Source: Paenibacillus sp. JZ16
GTDB lineage: Bacteria; Bacillota; Bacilli; Paenibacillales; Paenibacillaceae
DNA length: 64,000 bases
Assembly (NCBI RefSeq): GCF_015326965.1
Contig: NZ_CP017659.1
Location: forward strand, 4,282,501 to 4,346,500
Reading direction: 5' to 3'
Positions 44,754 through 55,341 of this stretch are shown here, in pieces. Position 1 is the first letter of the stretch; each line of letters starts with the position of its first letter. Made by a program: the position numbers and the translations under genes. The notes under the pieces were generated by a model. It worked only from the letters and a program-made list of their open reading frames with translations. It made no database searches and was not told the origin of the DNA.

Positions 44754-44797
44754 AAAAACGAACAATCGCACATCAGTGTGTACGATTGTTCGGAATT
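44754..44797 (-). promoter_or_regulatory. PurR operator (PurBox pair) of purA
   Basis: Minus strand AATTCCGAACAAT (44797-44785) is an exact PurBox (AWWWCCGAACWWT). A second, inverted box (44754-44766, AAAAACGAACAAT on the plus strand) has one mismatch; 18 bases separate them. The pair abuts the purA -35. It can also fold as a hairpin followed by TTTTTG, so it might also terminate dnaB-operon transcription. Confidence 0.75.
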
Positions 44798-45016
44798 AGG
44801 ACAAGATTATCGAATGATTGCAGCATTATTCGAGGAACCGCCATAAGAAAAACGACTGTCGACGTACTTTCTCAGAAGACAGACCGCGGTTAGAGGAAGC
44901 TTTTCTTGCGATATCAGGAAGGCCCAAGCTTCGAAGATTATACTTGATATCTTAAGAAATGCCCTTTACTTACTACCAGCGGCAGATGTCTGCCTATACG
45001 GTTAACCTGTAACGCG
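44798..45016. other. Gap between the purA operator and dnaB
   Basis: No gene or further motif is seen. It is the 3' flank of the dnaB operon. Confidence 0.3.
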
Positions 45017-46381
45017 TCATCCGGCAGCAAAGGCATCGGCATGCGTTCGTTCGTAATTGACGAATTTATTAAAGTTCTTCAGGAAGACCAGTTCCACCGT
45101 ACCTACAGGACCGTTACGCTGTTTAGCAATGATGATCTCGATGATGTTCTTCTTCTCGGTTTCCTGATTGTAATAATCATCCCGGTACAAGAACGCAACG
45201 ATATCGGCATCCTGCTCGATCGAACCGGATTCCCGAAGGTCACTCATCATCGGACGCTTGTCCTGACGCTGCTCCACGCCCCGGCTGAGCTGTGACAGCG
45301 CGATAACCGGCACTTCAAGCTCACGGGCAATTTGTTTAAGCGTACGCGAGATCTCGGATACCTCCTGCTGCCGGTTCTCCCCGGCCTTGCCGCGTCCATG
45401 AATGAGCTGGAGGTAATCGATCAGGATCATGCCAAGACCCTTCTCTTTTTTCAGACGACGGCACTTCGCACGAATATCGGCAACCGTAACACCCGGTGTA
45501 TCATCAATGTAAATCTCGGCTTCCGACAGGGCTGCGATGCCCATCGTAAGCTTGGACCAATCCTCATCACCTTTGAAATCACCGTTACGCATGACCCCTG
45601 CATCCAGGTTAGCCTCCGCACAGATCATACGCTGTACGAGCTGCGGCGCTGACATCTCCAGACTGAAGATCGCCACGGTTTCTTTGGCACGAATGGCCAC
45701 GTTCTGAGCAATATTCAATGCAAACGCGGTTTTACCTACGGAAGGACGGGCAGCTACGATGATCAAGTCGTTGCGCTGGAATCCACTTGTCATTTTGTCC
45801 AAGTCCACAAAACCGGATGGAATTCCCGTTGTATTCCCCCGGTTTTGATGGAGAACCTCCACCTTCTCGAATACTTCCATCAGCACGTCGCGGATCGCAA
45901 TAAATCCGCTGCCCGTGCGTCGATTGGAAATTTCGAGAATGCGCCGCTCCGCCTCGCTGAGCATACCGGATACATCTTCTCCTCCGGTATATCCTTCACT
46001 GACAATCTGTGTTGCGGTGCGAATCAACCGCCGCAGCATCGATTTCTCTTCGATGATCTGGGCGTAATAATCCACGTTCGCAGCCGTCGGAACCGCATGG
46101 GCCAGCTTTGCTAAATAGCTGACACCACCGACCTCTTCCAGCTGCCCTTTATCTTGCAGGAGAGATGTAAGGGTCACCAGATCGATCGGTTGATTGCCTT
46201 CCCCGAGCTGCACCATAACTTCATAGATCATCTGATGCGTTTTGTCGTAGAAGTCCTCGGCCTGCACCCGCTCCATCGCTGTAATCAGCGCTTCACTTTG
46301 CAGCAGAATGGCACCCAGCACCGCCTGCTCTGCCTCAAGGTTCTGCGGGGGGACCCGATCGAAATAGAGTTCTCCTCCCAT
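45017..46381 (-). CDS. dnaB: Replicative DNA helicase DnaB (DnaC in Bacillus naming)
   Basis: A 454-residue hexameric helicase that unwinds DNA at the fork. The N-terminal DnaB domain opens RVPPQNLEAEQAVLGAILLQ; the RecA-like domain has Walker A AARPSVGKTAFALN near 208, Walker B LGMILIDYLQLI near 312 and the DRPMMSDLRESGSIEQDA-like segment near 375. No intein. The stop is far from purA; rplI lies 1 bp upstream of the start, in one operon with gdpP and yybS. Confidence 0.96.
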   Translation of the reverse strand: MGGELYFDRVPPQNLEAEQAVLGAILLQSEALITAMERVQAEDFYDKTHQMIYEVMVQLGEGNQPIDLVTLTSLLQDKGQLEEVGGVSYLAKLAHAVPTAANVDYYAQIIEEKSMLRRLIRTATQIVSEGYTGGEDVSGMLSEAERRILEISNRRTGSGFIAIRDVLMEVFEKVEVLHQNRGNTTGIPSGFVDLDKMTSGFQRNDLIIVAARPSVGKTAFALNIAQNVAIRAKETVAIFSLEMSAPQLVQRMICAEANLDAGVMRNGDFKGDEDWSKLTMGIAALSEAEIYIDDTPGVTVADIRAKCRRLKKEKGLGMILIDYLQLIHGRGKAGENRQQEVSEISRTLKQIARELEVPVIALSQLSRGVEQRQDKRPMMSDLRESGSIEQDADIVAFLYRDDYYNQETEKKNIIEIIIAKQRNGPVGTVELVFLKNFNKFVNYERTHADAFAAG

Positions 46382-46382
46382 A

Positions 46383-46826
46383 TTACTCCTCCGTAATTTG
46401 AACCTTGAGCGTCGCCTTGACGTCAGGGTGCAGCTTCACCGGAATCTGGGTAACACCCAGACTGCGGATCGGATCGCTAAGTTCAATTTTGCGTTTGTCG
46501 ATTTTGATCTTCTGTCCTGCCAGCGCTTCAGCAATTTGTTTGCTGGTAATGGCGCCGAACAGTCGTCCGCCTTCTCCAGCCTTAGCTTTCAGGACAACCG
46601 TCATCTCTTCCAGCTTTTTGCCGAGCGCCTGTGCTTCTTCCTTCTCCTGAGCCTTGCGCTTCTCCTCGGAAGCCTGCTGCTGCTCCAGTGTTTTCATGTT
46701 GCCGTCGGTTGCCGGACGAGCGACCCCACGCGGAATCAGGAAGTTTGTTGCATATCCTTCCGAAACTTCCTTCACTTCACCTTTCTTGCCTTGACCCTTC
46801 ATATCTTTTATGAAAATGACTTTCAT
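46383..46826 (-). CDS. rplI: 50S ribosomal protein L9
   Basis: A 147-residue L9: [20 protein letters not shown], then [13 protein letters not shown], a long connecting helix ([20 protein letters not shown]) and the C-terminal rRNA-binding domain with [14 protein letters not shown]. Its ATG overlaps the gdpP stop by 4 bp, and dnaB follows after 1 bp. Confidence 0.97.
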   Translation of the reverse strand: MKVIFIKDMKGQGKKGEVKEVSEGYATNFLIPRGVARPATDGNMKTLEQQQASEEKRKAQEKEEAQALGKKLEEMTVVLKAKAGEGGRLFGAITSKQIAEALAGQKIKIDKRKIELSDPIRSLGVTQIPVKLHPDVKATLKVQITEE

Positions 46827-48823
46827 TCAAATAACCCCTCTTTCGCTTCGATGTCCTTCAGTACTTCCATCAACTTCTCCTCGGCTTTCTCAGGCGTCGT
46901 ATCCAGTTGTACTGCGGCGTTCGTTAAATGTCCGCCTCCCCCGAGACGTTCCATAATCATCTGAACATTCATCTTGCCCATGGAGCGGGCGCTAATGCCA
47001 ATCTTGCCGTCTGTGCGTTCGCTTATGACAAACGATGCCTGCACATCCGTCATATTCAGCAGCATATCCGCCACTTGAGCGATCAATAGCTGCGGCATGG
47101 GCTCCCCGCTCTTCGAAACCGCAATGGCGATATGGTCATATACCATTCTAGCATGTTTCACGATTTCTGCCTTCGCTATAAATTCTGTCAGATCTTCCTT
47201 GAGTACCCGCTGAATCATCATTGTATCGGCTCCGTGACGACGCAGGAAACCGGCAGCCTCGAACGTTCTCGATCCCGTGTGGAGGGCAAAATGCTTCGTA
47301 TCCACCGTGATCCCCGCCAATAAGGCCGTTGCCTCAACCGGCGTAAGGGATACCCGTTCGTGAATATACTGCAGCACCTCCGTAACCAGCTCGCAGGTTG
47401 ATGAGGCATACGGTTCAAGATAGATCAGCACCGCATCGTTAATAAACTCTTCTCCGCGCCGGTGATGATCCATTACAACGACCCGGCTTGCGCGATGAAC
47501 CAGCCGCGGCTCCATCGTCATGGAGGCTTTATGCGTATCAACCACAACGAGCAATGTGTGCTCTGTCATGATCTGCATCGCTTGTTCGGTGGAGATGAAT
47601 CGGTTCATCAAGGCTTCGTCCTTCCGGACCTCTTCCATCAGCCTCGATATGGACGGATTCATGCCCTCCATCACGATATAAGCCTCCACTTTATACATCT
47701 GAGCTGCTTTCAACACGCCGATTGCAGCGCCGACCACGTCCATATCCGGCAGCTTATGACCCATGATGATCACTTTGTCGCTCTCCTGCATCAAATCGCG
47801 CAGCGCATGGGAGATTACGCGTGCTCTTACGCGCGTCCGTTTCTCCACTGCATTGGATTTACCGCCATAGAAGGAGAGCCTCTGGCCCGCTTTGACAGCT
47901 GCCTGATCTCCGCCGCGGCCCAGTGCCATATCCAAACTGGATTGTGCCAACTGCCCAAGCTCCGTGATGTCGTCTGAACCGAAAGCAAGACCAACGCTTA
48001 GCGTCAGCGGTACCTTCAGATCGGCGGTCATCTCCCGGACTTCATCCAAGATGAGAAAGCGGCTGTTCTCCAGCGCATCAAGCGACCTGTGGTTGAGCAT
48101 CATCAAATAACGGTCCGAGGAAAGTCTCCGCAAATAGACGTTAAATTCACGCGCCCAATCGGTAATCTCACTGGTTACCTTCGCAATCAGTGCCGTTCGC
48201 TGTTGATCATCCATCCCCTGCGAGGCTTCATCGATGTTATCCATCATGATAATGCCCAAGGCCAATCGCTCATCCTCATACCGCTGCCTTAGCACGGCCA
48301 GCTCGGTAATCTCATCCAGATAGATTAATCGCTCATCCGGAATGACCGTTGCTCCATAGAACTTATCCTCGTGGGAGATCTCCAGACGAATTTCTTTCGG
48401 CAGCTTCTCCTTGTTATCCTTCTTCTCTTCAGCTTCCTTTATCGCGACAACCAGCTGGGGAAACAGTTCCTCTAAGGATGCGCCGACCAACGACTGCTGC
48501 GGAAACATATTGACCACGAATTGGTTATGCCACTCCACGGTCTTGTCCTCGCTGTACAGGACAATGCCAAATGGCAGCACGCTGACCGCTTCGCCTTCGA
48601 CCCGCTGAATCCGAAATGACAGATCCCCAATATAATCGACCAGCTCGCGGCGGAATTTCATCTCCGTCTTTAGCATGGCATAGCCGCCTGCCACCGCAAG
48701 CAGCAGACCGACCAGCCCCAGAATGGTATTGTAGAACGACAGAAATATAACAAGCAGAAGCACCAGCGCAAACGCCCAGACGGTATGATAGCCGTGCCAG
48801 CGCTTCTGCAGAAATTTAGGCAT
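46823..48823 (-). CDS. gdpP: GdpP (YybT) cyclic-di-AMP phosphodiesterase
   Basis: A 666-residue enzyme that hydrolyses c-di-AMP to pApA. Two membrane helices near residues 13-55, a degenerate PAS region, a degenerate GGDEF domain (about 170-300; [13 protein letters not shown] instead of a GGDEF loop), then DHH ([31 protein letters not shown]) and DHHA1 with [12 protein letters not shown]. It controls turgor, potassium uptake and wall stress through c-di-AMP. It overlaps rplI and follows yybS by 11 bp. Confidence 0.95.
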   Translation of the reverse strand: MPKFLQKRWHGYHTVWAFALVLLLVIFLSFYNTILGLVGLLLAVAGGYAMLKTEMKFRRELVDYIGDLSFRIQRVEGEAVSVLPFGIVLYSEDKTVEWHNQFVVNMFPQQSLVGASLEELFPQLVVAIKEAEEKKDNKEKLPKEIRLEISHEDKFYGATVIPDERLIYLDEITELAVLRQRYEDERLALGIIMMDNIDEASQGMDDQQRTALIAKVTSEITDWAREFNVYLRRLSSDRYLMMLNHRSLDALENSRFLILDEVREMTADLKVPLTLSVGLAFGSDDITELGQLAQSSLDMALGRGGDQAAVKAGQRLSFYGGKSNAVEKRTRVRARVISHALRDLMQESDKVIIMGHKLPDMDVVGAAIGVLKAAQMYKVEAYIVMEGMNPSISRLMEEVRKDEALMNRFISTEQAMQIMTEHTLLVVVDTHKASMTMEPRLVHRASRVVVMDHHRRGEEFINDAVLIYLEPYASSTCELVTEVLQYIHERVSLTPVEATALLAGITVDTKHFALHTGSRTFEAAGFLRRHGADTMMIQRVLKEDLTEFIAKAEIVKHARMVYDHIAIAVSKSGEPMPQLLIAQVADMLLNMTDVQASFVISERTDGKIGISARSMGKMNVQMIMERLGGGGHLTNAAVQLDTTPEKAEEKLMEVLKDIEAKEGLFE

Positions 48824-48834
48824 GACTCATCACC

Positions 48835-49761
48835 CTATCTTTTGGTTTTACTAAACGCCTGACGAAGTGGAAATGCCAGGTCCAGGATTCCGATGATCAT
48901 AGCCGGCGGGAACAGCACAATCGGTATAGCCGTCAAAAGCGGTACAATCGGATGCCACTTCCGTTCGTGAGTGAGATAGTAGAAGAACCCTAGCGCTTGA
49001 ATCATGAAGCAGATCTGCAGCAAAGGCGTAGCGTTTGCCACGATCATCTTCATGAAGGTATTGTCCGAATTAACGGTTGCTATGTTGATGAAGAAGATGA
49101 GCAAGTAGTACCAGATCAGGGAACGCGGCAGCATCCATTCTCTAGCCGGCTTCAGGCGCGGCACGGTCAAGCCCATACTGCCCAATGTAGGACGAGCCAA
49201 AGCATGGGTTACCACCGTCATGAGGAATGAGCTGATAATCATCGCAAATGGAACCAAGCGCATCGTTTGATCTTTTATTAACTGTGTATCGAGTTCGGTG
49301 CCAAGGAACTGTCCTCCCAGGCCTCCTTCTACACCCATCTCCGTGAGCGGAGCCGTCGTCATCTTCACAATCTCATCCACATACTCCGACAGATTTAACT
49401 GGAAGAAGGCGGTACTGATCATGAGCAGAAGAAGCATTTCCACCAGCATGACTGCCATGCCATACTTCAATACCTGCATAGCTGCCTTCCGCTTCCGGTA
49501 CAAATACCCCATGACAATCCCCGGAACGGCAAAATAGATCGCAAATAACACATAAATAGGGTGAATCAGAAGCGCGATCAGCCACACTGGCACCACATGC
49601 ATGATAAATGATTTTGTATTCAAGGCCGTAAACAGAATCGCAACCGGTAGAACTAACAAGAAAGCCGTTACGATCGAAAAGGGTGTGAGTAATGATAGCA
49701 GCAGAAGCAAATAAATAACGCTCCATACCGCCGTAGTCCAGCGCAGTTTCAATATGTTCAC
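48835..49761 (-). CDS. yybS: YybS-like DUF2232 membrane protein
   Basis: A 308-residue protein with about eight membrane segments (for example VIYLLLLLSLLTPFSIVTAF) that matches DUF2232/YybS by position and architecture. Function unsettled; it resembles small-molecule transporter S-components. The start is GTG 49761, overlapping the upstream mazG-like stop by 4 bp (GTGA), with AAGAGGTG as the ribosome site. Confidence 0.88.
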   Translation of the reverse strand: MNILKLRWTTAVWSVIYLLLLLSLLTPFSIVTAFLLVLPVAILFTALNTKSFIMHVVPVWLIALLIHPIYVLFAIYFAVPGIVMGYLYRKRKAAMQVLKYGMAVMLVEMLLLLMISTAFFQLNLSEYVDEIVKMTTAPLTEMGVEGGLGGQFLGTELDTQLIKDQTMRLVPFAMIISSFLMTVVTHALARPTLGSMGLTVPRLKPAREWMLPRSLIWYYLLIFFINIATVNSDNTFMKMIVANATPLLQICFMIQALGFFYYLTHERKWHPIVPLLTAIPIVLFPPAMIIGILDLAFPLRQAFSKTKR

Positions 49762-50075
49762 CTCTTACGCAAATGTTCTTCGAGCGCGGAAATATCCTGG
49801 TACCAATCTTCCAGCTGATGTCCTTCCTGCTTATGCTTTTTCAATTTCTCTAACAAGAGATCGTCCAAATCCCGATAGGTCAAGCCGAGCCTTCGGCCCA
49901 GTATGTATGAGCTCATCATCAGGCTTACCAAACTGTCTCCAACCTTTGTAGTGCTGCCTTCCCATAGAGCTTTGAATAAGCGGGATACATTGTCAATTAC
50001 TTCGGTTTTGAGCCATTCAATCACTTTGGCACGTTTAGCTACATCCAAGTCCTTCGGCATATTTGGCATATCCAT
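49758..50075 (-). CDS. MazG-like family protein
   Basis: A 105-residue helical protein: LDVAKRAKVIEWLKTEVIDN, then FKALWEGSTTKVGDSLVSLM and YILGRRLGLTYRDLDDLLL. It matches the short MazG-like family of Bacillales found beside yybS; the MazG pyrophosphatase ExxE/ExxD pattern is not complete, so catalysis is doubtful. It is first in the mazG-like, yybS, gdpP, rplI, dnaB series. Confidence 0.8.
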   Translation of the reverse strand: MDMPNMPKDLDVAKRAKVIEWLKTEVIDNVSRLFKALWEGSTTKVGDSLVSLMMSSYILGRRLGLTYRDLDDLLLEKLKKHKQEGHQLEDWYQDISALEEHLRKR

Positions 50076-50252
50076 CTCTCCCTGAAAACAGCTTTATTCT
50101 CCATTATAGCATAAAAAAAAGCCGCCCACACAAAGGCCCATGCCCCCCGTCCATCCTTAGTCCCAGTTCGCACTCGGTAACCCACCTTCTCTTTGTGCTC
50201 CAATCGGGCCCCGGTTATTCCTCCCCGCTTTTTCGCTGCAGCTCGTTTCGAT

Positions 50253-50299
50253 AAAAACAGGGCGTGTTACCCAGATTGTCATCGTGGTCCCACGCCCTT
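50253..50299 (-). terminator. Rho-independent terminator after the CBS gene
   Basis: Minus strand AGGGCGTG paired with CACGCCCT across a long loop, followed by GTTTTTATC. Confidence 0.65.
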
Positions 50300-50320
50300 G
50301 TTATTTTCAAGCCTGCTTGA

Positions 50321-50755
50321 TTATGATGCCCCGTGGGACTCCATCGTCTCCTTGGAGACAATTCGTTCACAGTACTCTATGATGAGGCTTCTGCGTACAA
50401 TTCCGATAAAGCGGTTCATATCATCCACGACAGGTACAAAGTTCTGCACCTTGGCCAGATTAATCAGATCCTCCATCCGGGCGTCAATCGACACCGGCTT
50501 GATATCCATACGAAAAGGAACATCCTTCAACAAAAATTTCGAAGCGTTCTCAAAAGTGATTTTGCCTTCCGAATTCTTCATATGCCATAACAGGTCACCT
50601 TCCGTTACAGTCCCTGCGTACTGACCGTTCTTATCCAGTACGGGCACGGCTGTATATCGGTGAAACTCCATCCGTTCCAGCGTCTGCCTGAGCGTAGAAT
50701 CCAGTGTTAAACAGATCACTTCCTGCTTCGGTAACAGAAAAAAAGCGATATTCAT
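50321..50755 (-). CDS. CBS-domain pair protein
   Basis: A 144-residue protein consisting of two CBS motifs: first LRQTLERMEFHRYTAVPVLD with GTVTEGDLLW, second MEDLINLAKVQNFVPVVDD with GIVRRSLIIEYC. CBS pairs bind adenosine nucleotides. The location close to gdpP makes c-di-AMP or another adenine nucleotide a reasonable ligand, but no partner domain shows what it controls. It is a single-gene unit with its own terminator; the ATG follows AAGGAGGATAATTC. Confidence 0.85.
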   Translation of the reverse strand: MNIAFFLLPKQEVICLTLDSTLRQTLERMEFHRYTAVPVLDKNGQYAGTVTEGDLLWHMKNSEGKITFENASKFLLKDVPFRMDIKPVSIDARMEDLINLAKVQNFVPVVDDMNRFIGIVRRSLIIEYCERIVSKETMESHGAS

Positions 50756-50902
50756 AATGAATTATCCTCCTTATGACTCCAACCTCTGAAGTCATGTTAA
50801 GTAACCTTCCTGATTTAAAGCCTAGGTATGCAGGTTACTCCTTCCCCTATCCATACTCATACATACGTTAACTTCGCCATTCTGATTCCTTATATAGGGC
50901 AC

Positions 50903-50930
50903 AAAATCAGCAGCCATCCGACTGCTGATT
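50903..50930 (-). terminator. Rho-independent terminator after the LCP gene
   Basis: ATCAGCAG/CTGCTGAT stem, 8-base loop, TTTTGTG following on the minus strand. Confidence 0.75.
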
Positions 50931-50978
50931 GAGATGAAGCAACGTACTATGACATCATCCGGGTGTACCGGTGTTTAT

Positions 50979-51965
50979 TTATTTCAACTTTTGCTTCTCA
51001 GCATCTTTGGGCTGCAGCAGTTGATCAGCCGGCGTATCGGGGTTCATCCAGTTGTCAATTAGATCCCGGGCTTCCTGCACGTCTTCCATGTCGGGCTCGT
51101 TATAATAGACGCCGCCAATTTTCATGCCTTCCCCCATGATCGTATAGCTGGTCATATCCACTTTGCCACCGGTCAGCATCTGTTTCGCCAGGTCAATAAT
51201 GAACTTAGGCTGCATATCGGTCTGGAAATTATCACCCATGATCTCAATCAATTCAGGCACCTTGCCGATCTGATCAAGCTTCATCACCCGCTTGGCCGCT
51301 ACGTCCAAAAACACTTGCTGTCTCTTCGCACGATTAAAGTCGCTGTCCTCCCGATAACGGACGTAATTCAATGCTTCTTCACCGTTATAAATCGGTTTGT
51401 TGGCTTCAATCGTGAATTTCTCATGGTCTCTACCTTTATTGACGATATCCTTGCCGATCGGCAGCTCCACGCCCCCAATGGCATCAACAACATCCTTCAA
51501 GCCCTGAAAATTAATGGAAGCATAATAATCAAGTTCTTCTTCGAAAAATGCCTCCATCGTATCTTTGGCCATTTGATGACCGCCAAATGCAAACGCGTGG
51601 TTAATCTTATCTTTCTTGTCCTTACCGATAATATCGACATACGTGTCCCTTGGAACCGAAATTAAGAGCACTTTGGACTCCATGGGACGCACAACCGCAT
51701 AGATCAACGTGTCCGAACGCGCAGGTTCATCCTCACGCTGGTCACTCCCGAGCAGCATAACCGAGAACGGCTCGCTCTGAAGTACGACAGGTTCAGGTGT
51801 CTTGTCGCTCTGGAGCGGTTTATACGATTTCTGTAATGATTCCTCTACATCCTTTGCCATAAACAGATCAAATGCAACAACCGCTAGCTGCGTTCTGAAC
51901 AAAAATGCGGTTGAGCCAAGCAGTATGACCAAAGCAAGAGTAATATATATTGATTTCCTCTTCAT
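50979..51965 (-). CDS. LytR-CpsA-Psr (LCP) family wall polymer ligase
   Basis: A 328-residue enzyme that transfers anionic polymers from lipid carriers to peptidoglycan. One N-terminal membrane helix (residues 6-25) is followed by the LCP domain: VMLLGSDQREDEPARSDTLI (with the conserved Asp/Arg residues), LLISVPRDTYVDI, INHAFAFGG, and YVRYREDSDFNRAKRQQ. Length is typical. A 220 bp gap lies on either side; single-gene unit. Confidence 0.92.
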   Translation of the reverse strand: MKRKSIYITLALVILLGSTAFLFRTQLAVVAFDLFMAKDVEESLQKSYKPLQSDKTPEPVVLQSEPFSVMLLGSDQREDEPARSDTLIYAVVRPMESKVLLISVPRDTYVDIIGKDKKDKINHAFAFGGHQMAKDTMEAFFEEELDYYASINFQGLKDVVDAIGGVELPIGKDIVNKGRDHEKFTIEANKPIYNGEEALNYVRYREDSDFNRAKRQQVFLDVAAKRVMKLDQIGKVPELIEIMGDNFQTDMQPKFIIDLAKQMLTGGKVDMTSYTIMGEGMKIGGVYYNEPDMEDVQEARDLIDNWMNPDTPADQLLQPKDAEKQKLK

Positions 51966-52205
51966 GAGTTCAATTCCTTCTTTATTATAAAATAAATGAA
52001 TAGATAAGTCAGATCGTTAAAGGTCCTTGCTTGCACCCCAAGCTACTTGGCTCCCCCTCCTCTCCTTATTAAACGGGAACTCCTCCCGTTGACTCACTTC
52101 ATATCAGTAGGTCAGTTCACACATCATCTATTGTAAACCAGATTATTGTCAAATGTGAACCCTTCACCGGCAGTTCTATAAATCTACCAAATCTTCAGCG
52201 ATCTG

Positions 52206-53177
52206 CTAAACAGGTCTCTTATCTTGCGTAAGAGCGGCTGAGATCCCCGAATATTGAAACCAGTCATCCAGCCGCTCTCTCCATGTTAACGTTTTGGCGA
52301 ATCCGTAGTCAAATAGCTTTCGCGTCTCTTCAAATCTTGCTTCTTTGGACTCGGTACCCATGACAACGGCAACAAGCCGACTGCCTTGTTTCTCCGCAGT
52401 ACCCGTGAAGCAGTATCCTGCGTTCGCTGTATACCCTGTCTTTAATCCGTCAGTGCCTTCATAGGAATAAGGACCTCCTACCGATGGCAGCATCCAATTG
52501 GTGTTGCTTAAATATAAATTCCGTCCGCTGATCTTGGTTTGGGTCTTGCTGGAGGTGCTAAGAATATCCGGGTGGCTTCGAATCAAATGTGCTGCCAGCT
52601 TGGCCGTATCCTCTGCGGTCATCGCCGTTTCTCCATCCGATGACCAGGCTTGATCGTTGGCTGTGTTTCGCTCGACTCCCGACGCATTCACGAATCGTGT
52701 CGCGCTGGATAAGCCAATCTCTTTTGCCTTGGCATTCATTTTTCGGACAAACGCTTCCTCGGAGCCTGCAAAATGCTCGGCAAGCGCTACGGCCGCATCA
52801 TTGGCCGAATAAACCGTTATGCTCTGGAACAATTCGCGTACCGTCACGATTTCGCCGGATTTCAAGGCGATTTTAACGCCGCTTACGTCACTTGCGGTAT
52901 CGCTTATCTTGACTTCATCGTCCCAGGATCGGTTCCCGGTTTTAATATCATCCAGAATAACCAACTCGGTCATCAACTTGGACATGCTTGCAGGCGGTAA
53001 GGGTACATCGCCATTTTCGCTGAGCAAAATACGCCCGGTGTTTAAATCCATCAAGACAACCGCTCGCGCGTCCACCTTCGGTTTAAATCCCGCTCGTTCT
53101 ATATTTCCTATGACAACCGCCCCAATCGGGACGATTATTAACAATATCATGACCAGCCAAAGCCACCGTTTTTTCAT
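52206..53177 (-). CDS. D-alanyl-D-alanine carboxypeptidase (DacF-like, short form)
   Basis: A 323-residue low-molecular-mass penicillin-binding protein. N-terminal membrane or signal helix (WLWLVMILLIIVPIGAVVI), then the catalytic motifs SMSK (Ser64, Lys67), SAN in YSANDAAVALAEH and KTG in DGLKTGYTANAGYC. It ends about 30 residues after the transpeptidase-like domain and lacks the C-terminal PBP5 beta domain, so it is shorter than DacA. It trims the terminal D-Ala of stem peptides. Confidence 0.92.
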   Translation of the reverse strand: MKKRWLWLVMILLIIVPIGAVVIGNIERAGFKPKVDARAVVLMDLNTGRILLSENGDVPLPPASMSKLMTELVILDDIKTGNRSWDDEVKISDTASDVSGVKIALKSGEIVTVRELFQSITVYSANDAAVALAEHFAGSEEAFVRKMNAKAKEIGLSSATRFVNASGVERNTANDQAWSSDGETAMTAEDTAKLAAHLIRSHPDILSTSSKTQTKISGRNLYLSNTNWMLPSVGGPYSYEGTDGLKTGYTANAGYCFTGTAEKQGSRLVAVVMGTESKEARFEETRKLFDYGFAKTLTWRERLDDWFQYSGISAALTQDKRPV

Positions 53178-53287
53178 AGAATTAGCCCTCCATAATAATA
53201 GACGGATAAAAAGGGCTTTTGGTCTGCTTTTTTTCGAAAATTTTATTTAGGAATTTTTGTAAAATGGTCCGTTGGTCCTCTGAAATG

Positions 53288-53323
53288 AAAAAGACCCCCA
53301 CCCGTCCGCAGACGGAGGAAGTC
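53288..53323 (-). terminator. Terminator of the opp operon
   Basis: Minus strand hairpin with CCGTC/GACGG core and imperfect lower stem, then TTTTTC, 70 bp after oppF. Confidence 0.65.
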
Positions 53324-53390
53324 CCTCTAGAAATTTTTATCTAATAATCGCTCTGGTTGCTGTCAGAAACTTTAGATACGAAGAGTCATA

Positions 53391-54356
53391 TTAAGCGTAG
53401 TGGCAAGCAACGAAGTGATTGTTACCCATATCGCGATACTCTGGAATCTCCTGCTTGCACAGGTCTGAAGCCAGCGGACAGCGAGTATGGAACTTGCAGC
53501 CGGAAGGCGGGTTCGCCGGGCTTGGGATGTCTCCCTGCAGTACGATCCGATCGCGCTTCAGCGTTGGATCCGGTACTGGCACAGCCGATAGCAAGGCTTT
53601 TGTATAGGGATGCAGCGGGTTGCGGAACAATTCTTCCTTGCTGGCCATTTCCACCATCGATCCCAGATACATTACCCCAATTCGGTTGCACAAATGCTCT
53701 ACAACACTGAGATCATGTGAAATGAACAAGTAAGTCAACTGTTTATCGCGCTGCAAATCACTAAGCAAGTTGATGATTTGCGCTTGAATCGATACATCCA
53801 GCGCGGAAACCGGCTCATCCGCTACAATAAAGTCTGGATTCAGAATCAATGCGCGGGCAATCCCGATCCGTTGACGCTGTCCACCGGAGAATTCATGCGG
53901 GTAACGATCATAATGATAGGCAGCAAGGCCGCAAATCTCAAGTGTTTCAATCACGCGATCCTTAAGATCCTTACGGTTCACTAAGCCATGGTCAATGAGT
54001 GCTTCGCCGATCGCTTCGCCAACCTTGATTCTTGGGTTCAGGGAGCTGAAAGGATCCTGAAACACGATCTGCATCTTCGGACGCAGTGCACGCATTTTCT
54101 CTTTGGACAAGGTATGGATATCCTGACCATTAAAGATAACCTTACCTTCCGTTTTCTCCAGCAGACGGAGAATGGTTCGGCCAATGGTGCTCTTGCCGCA
54201 GCCGGATTCACCTACAAGCCCGAAGGATTCACCTTTGTTAATGGAAAAGCTGACTCCGTCAACTGCTCTTACATTACCCACCGTCCGCTGCAATATGCCG
54301 CCGGTGATGGGAAAGTATTTCTTCAAACCATCGATTTCGATCAGTGCTTGACTCAT
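53391..54356 (-). CDS. oppF: Oligopeptide ABC transporter ATPase OppF
   Basis: A 321-residue ATPase: Walker [16 protein letters not shown] near residue 48, signature [14 protein letters not shown] near 156, Walker [12 protein letters not shown] near 176, and the C-terminal oligo_HPY region with the Cys cluster [18 protein letters not shown] that can hold an iron-sulfur centre. It powers peptide uptake with OppD. Its ATG shares a base with the oppD stop (TAATG). Confidence 0.93.
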   Translation of the reverse strand: MSQALIEIDGLKKYFPITGGILQRTVGNVRAVDGVSFSINKGESFGLVGESGCGKSTIGRTILRLLEKTEGKVIFNGQDIHTLSKEKMRALRPKMQIVFQDPFSSLNPRIKVGEAIGEALIDHGLVNRKDLKDRVIETLEICGLAAYHYDRYPHEFSGGQRQRIGIARALILNPDFIVADEPVSALDVSIQAQIINLLSDLQRDKQLTYLFISHDLSVVEHLCNRIGVMYLGSMVEMASKEELFRNPLHPYTKALLSAVPVPDPTLKRDRIVLQGDIPSPANPPSGCKFHTRCPLASDLCKQEIPEYRDMGNNHFVACHYA

Positions 54357-55330
54357 TACGCTTTCCCCTCCTCTTCATACAACCAGCAAGCGACCTTATG
54401 GCCGTTAGGATCCGTACCGAGCGGAGGCGTCTTCTCTCTACAAATCTGCATGCATGATTCACAGCGATCATGGAAATGACAGTTGTCTCCAAGATCTACC
54501 GGATTGGGTACCTGCCCCGGAATCGAATACAGACGTTCCTGGGTCTGATTAATGATGGGCTTAGCTTTCAAAAGTCCCTTTGTATATGGATGCTTCGGCT
54601 GTTTGAAGAGCTCAATAACCGGGGCTTCTTCAATGACTTTTCCTGCATACATAACAACAACATAGTCCGCCATCTCCGCTACGACACCAAGGTCATGCGT
54701 AATCAGCATAATGGATGTATTCAACTTCCCCTTGATGTCGCGCATCAGATCCAAAATCTGGGCCTGAATCGTAACATCAAGCGCTGTTGTTGGCTCGTCA
54801 GCAATCAGAAGTTTGGGATTACAGCTAAGTGCAATCGCGATCATAATCCGTTGGCGCATACCGCCGCTGAGCTCATGCGGATAGGAGTCGAAAATCTTCT
54901 CCGCACGCGGTATTCCTACCAGATTGATGAGGTCGATGGCACGTTGTTTAGCTTCTTTGCGGTTTACGAGCTGATGCAGCAGAATCGGCTCTACAATCTG
55001 TTCCCCGATCGTTAATACCGGGTTCAGTGAGGTCATCGGTTCCTGGAAGATCATGGCGATATCGTTACCGCGAATCAAACTCATTTCGCGCTTGCTCATC
55101 TTCAACAGGTCCTTGCCTTCATATAGAATCTCTCCTCCTACTGGAGGTGTATCAATTAAACGCATAAGAGACATGGCTGTTACGCTTTTACCACAGCCCG
55201 ACTCACCCACCACGCACAGTGTTTCACCCTCACGGATTTTGAAGCTTACATCGTCGACGGCTTTCACGGTGCCTGCGGAGGTTTGAAAATGCGTTTTTAA
55301 ATTGCGGAATTCAACTAATTCTTTTGCCAT
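54356..55330 (-). CDS. oppD: Oligopeptide ABC transporter ATPase OppD
   Basis: A 324-residue ATPase partner: Walker [17 protein letters not shown] near 36, signature [16 protein letters not shown] near 155, Walker [17 protein letters not shown], and C-terminal [14 protein letters not shown] cysteine region. ATG follows GTAGGAGATGCGAAT. 11 bp after oppC. Confidence 0.93.
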   Translation of the reverse strand: MAKELVEFRNLKTHFQTSAGTVKAVDDVSFKIREGETLCVVGESGCGKSVTAMSLMRLIDTPPVGGEILYEGKDLLKMSKREMSLIRGNDIAMIFQEPMTSLNPVLTIGEQIVEPILLHQLVNRKEAKQRAIDLINLVGIPRAEKIFDSYPHELSGGMRQRIMIAIALSCNPKLLIADEPTTALDVTIQAQILDLMRDIKGKLNTSIMLITHDLGVVAEMADYVVVMYAGKVIEEAPVIELFKQPKHPYTKGLLKAKPIINQTQERLYSIPGQVPNPVDLGDNCHFHDRCESCMQICREKTPPLGTDPNGHKVACWLYEEEGKA

Positions 55331-55341
55331 ATTCGCATCTC

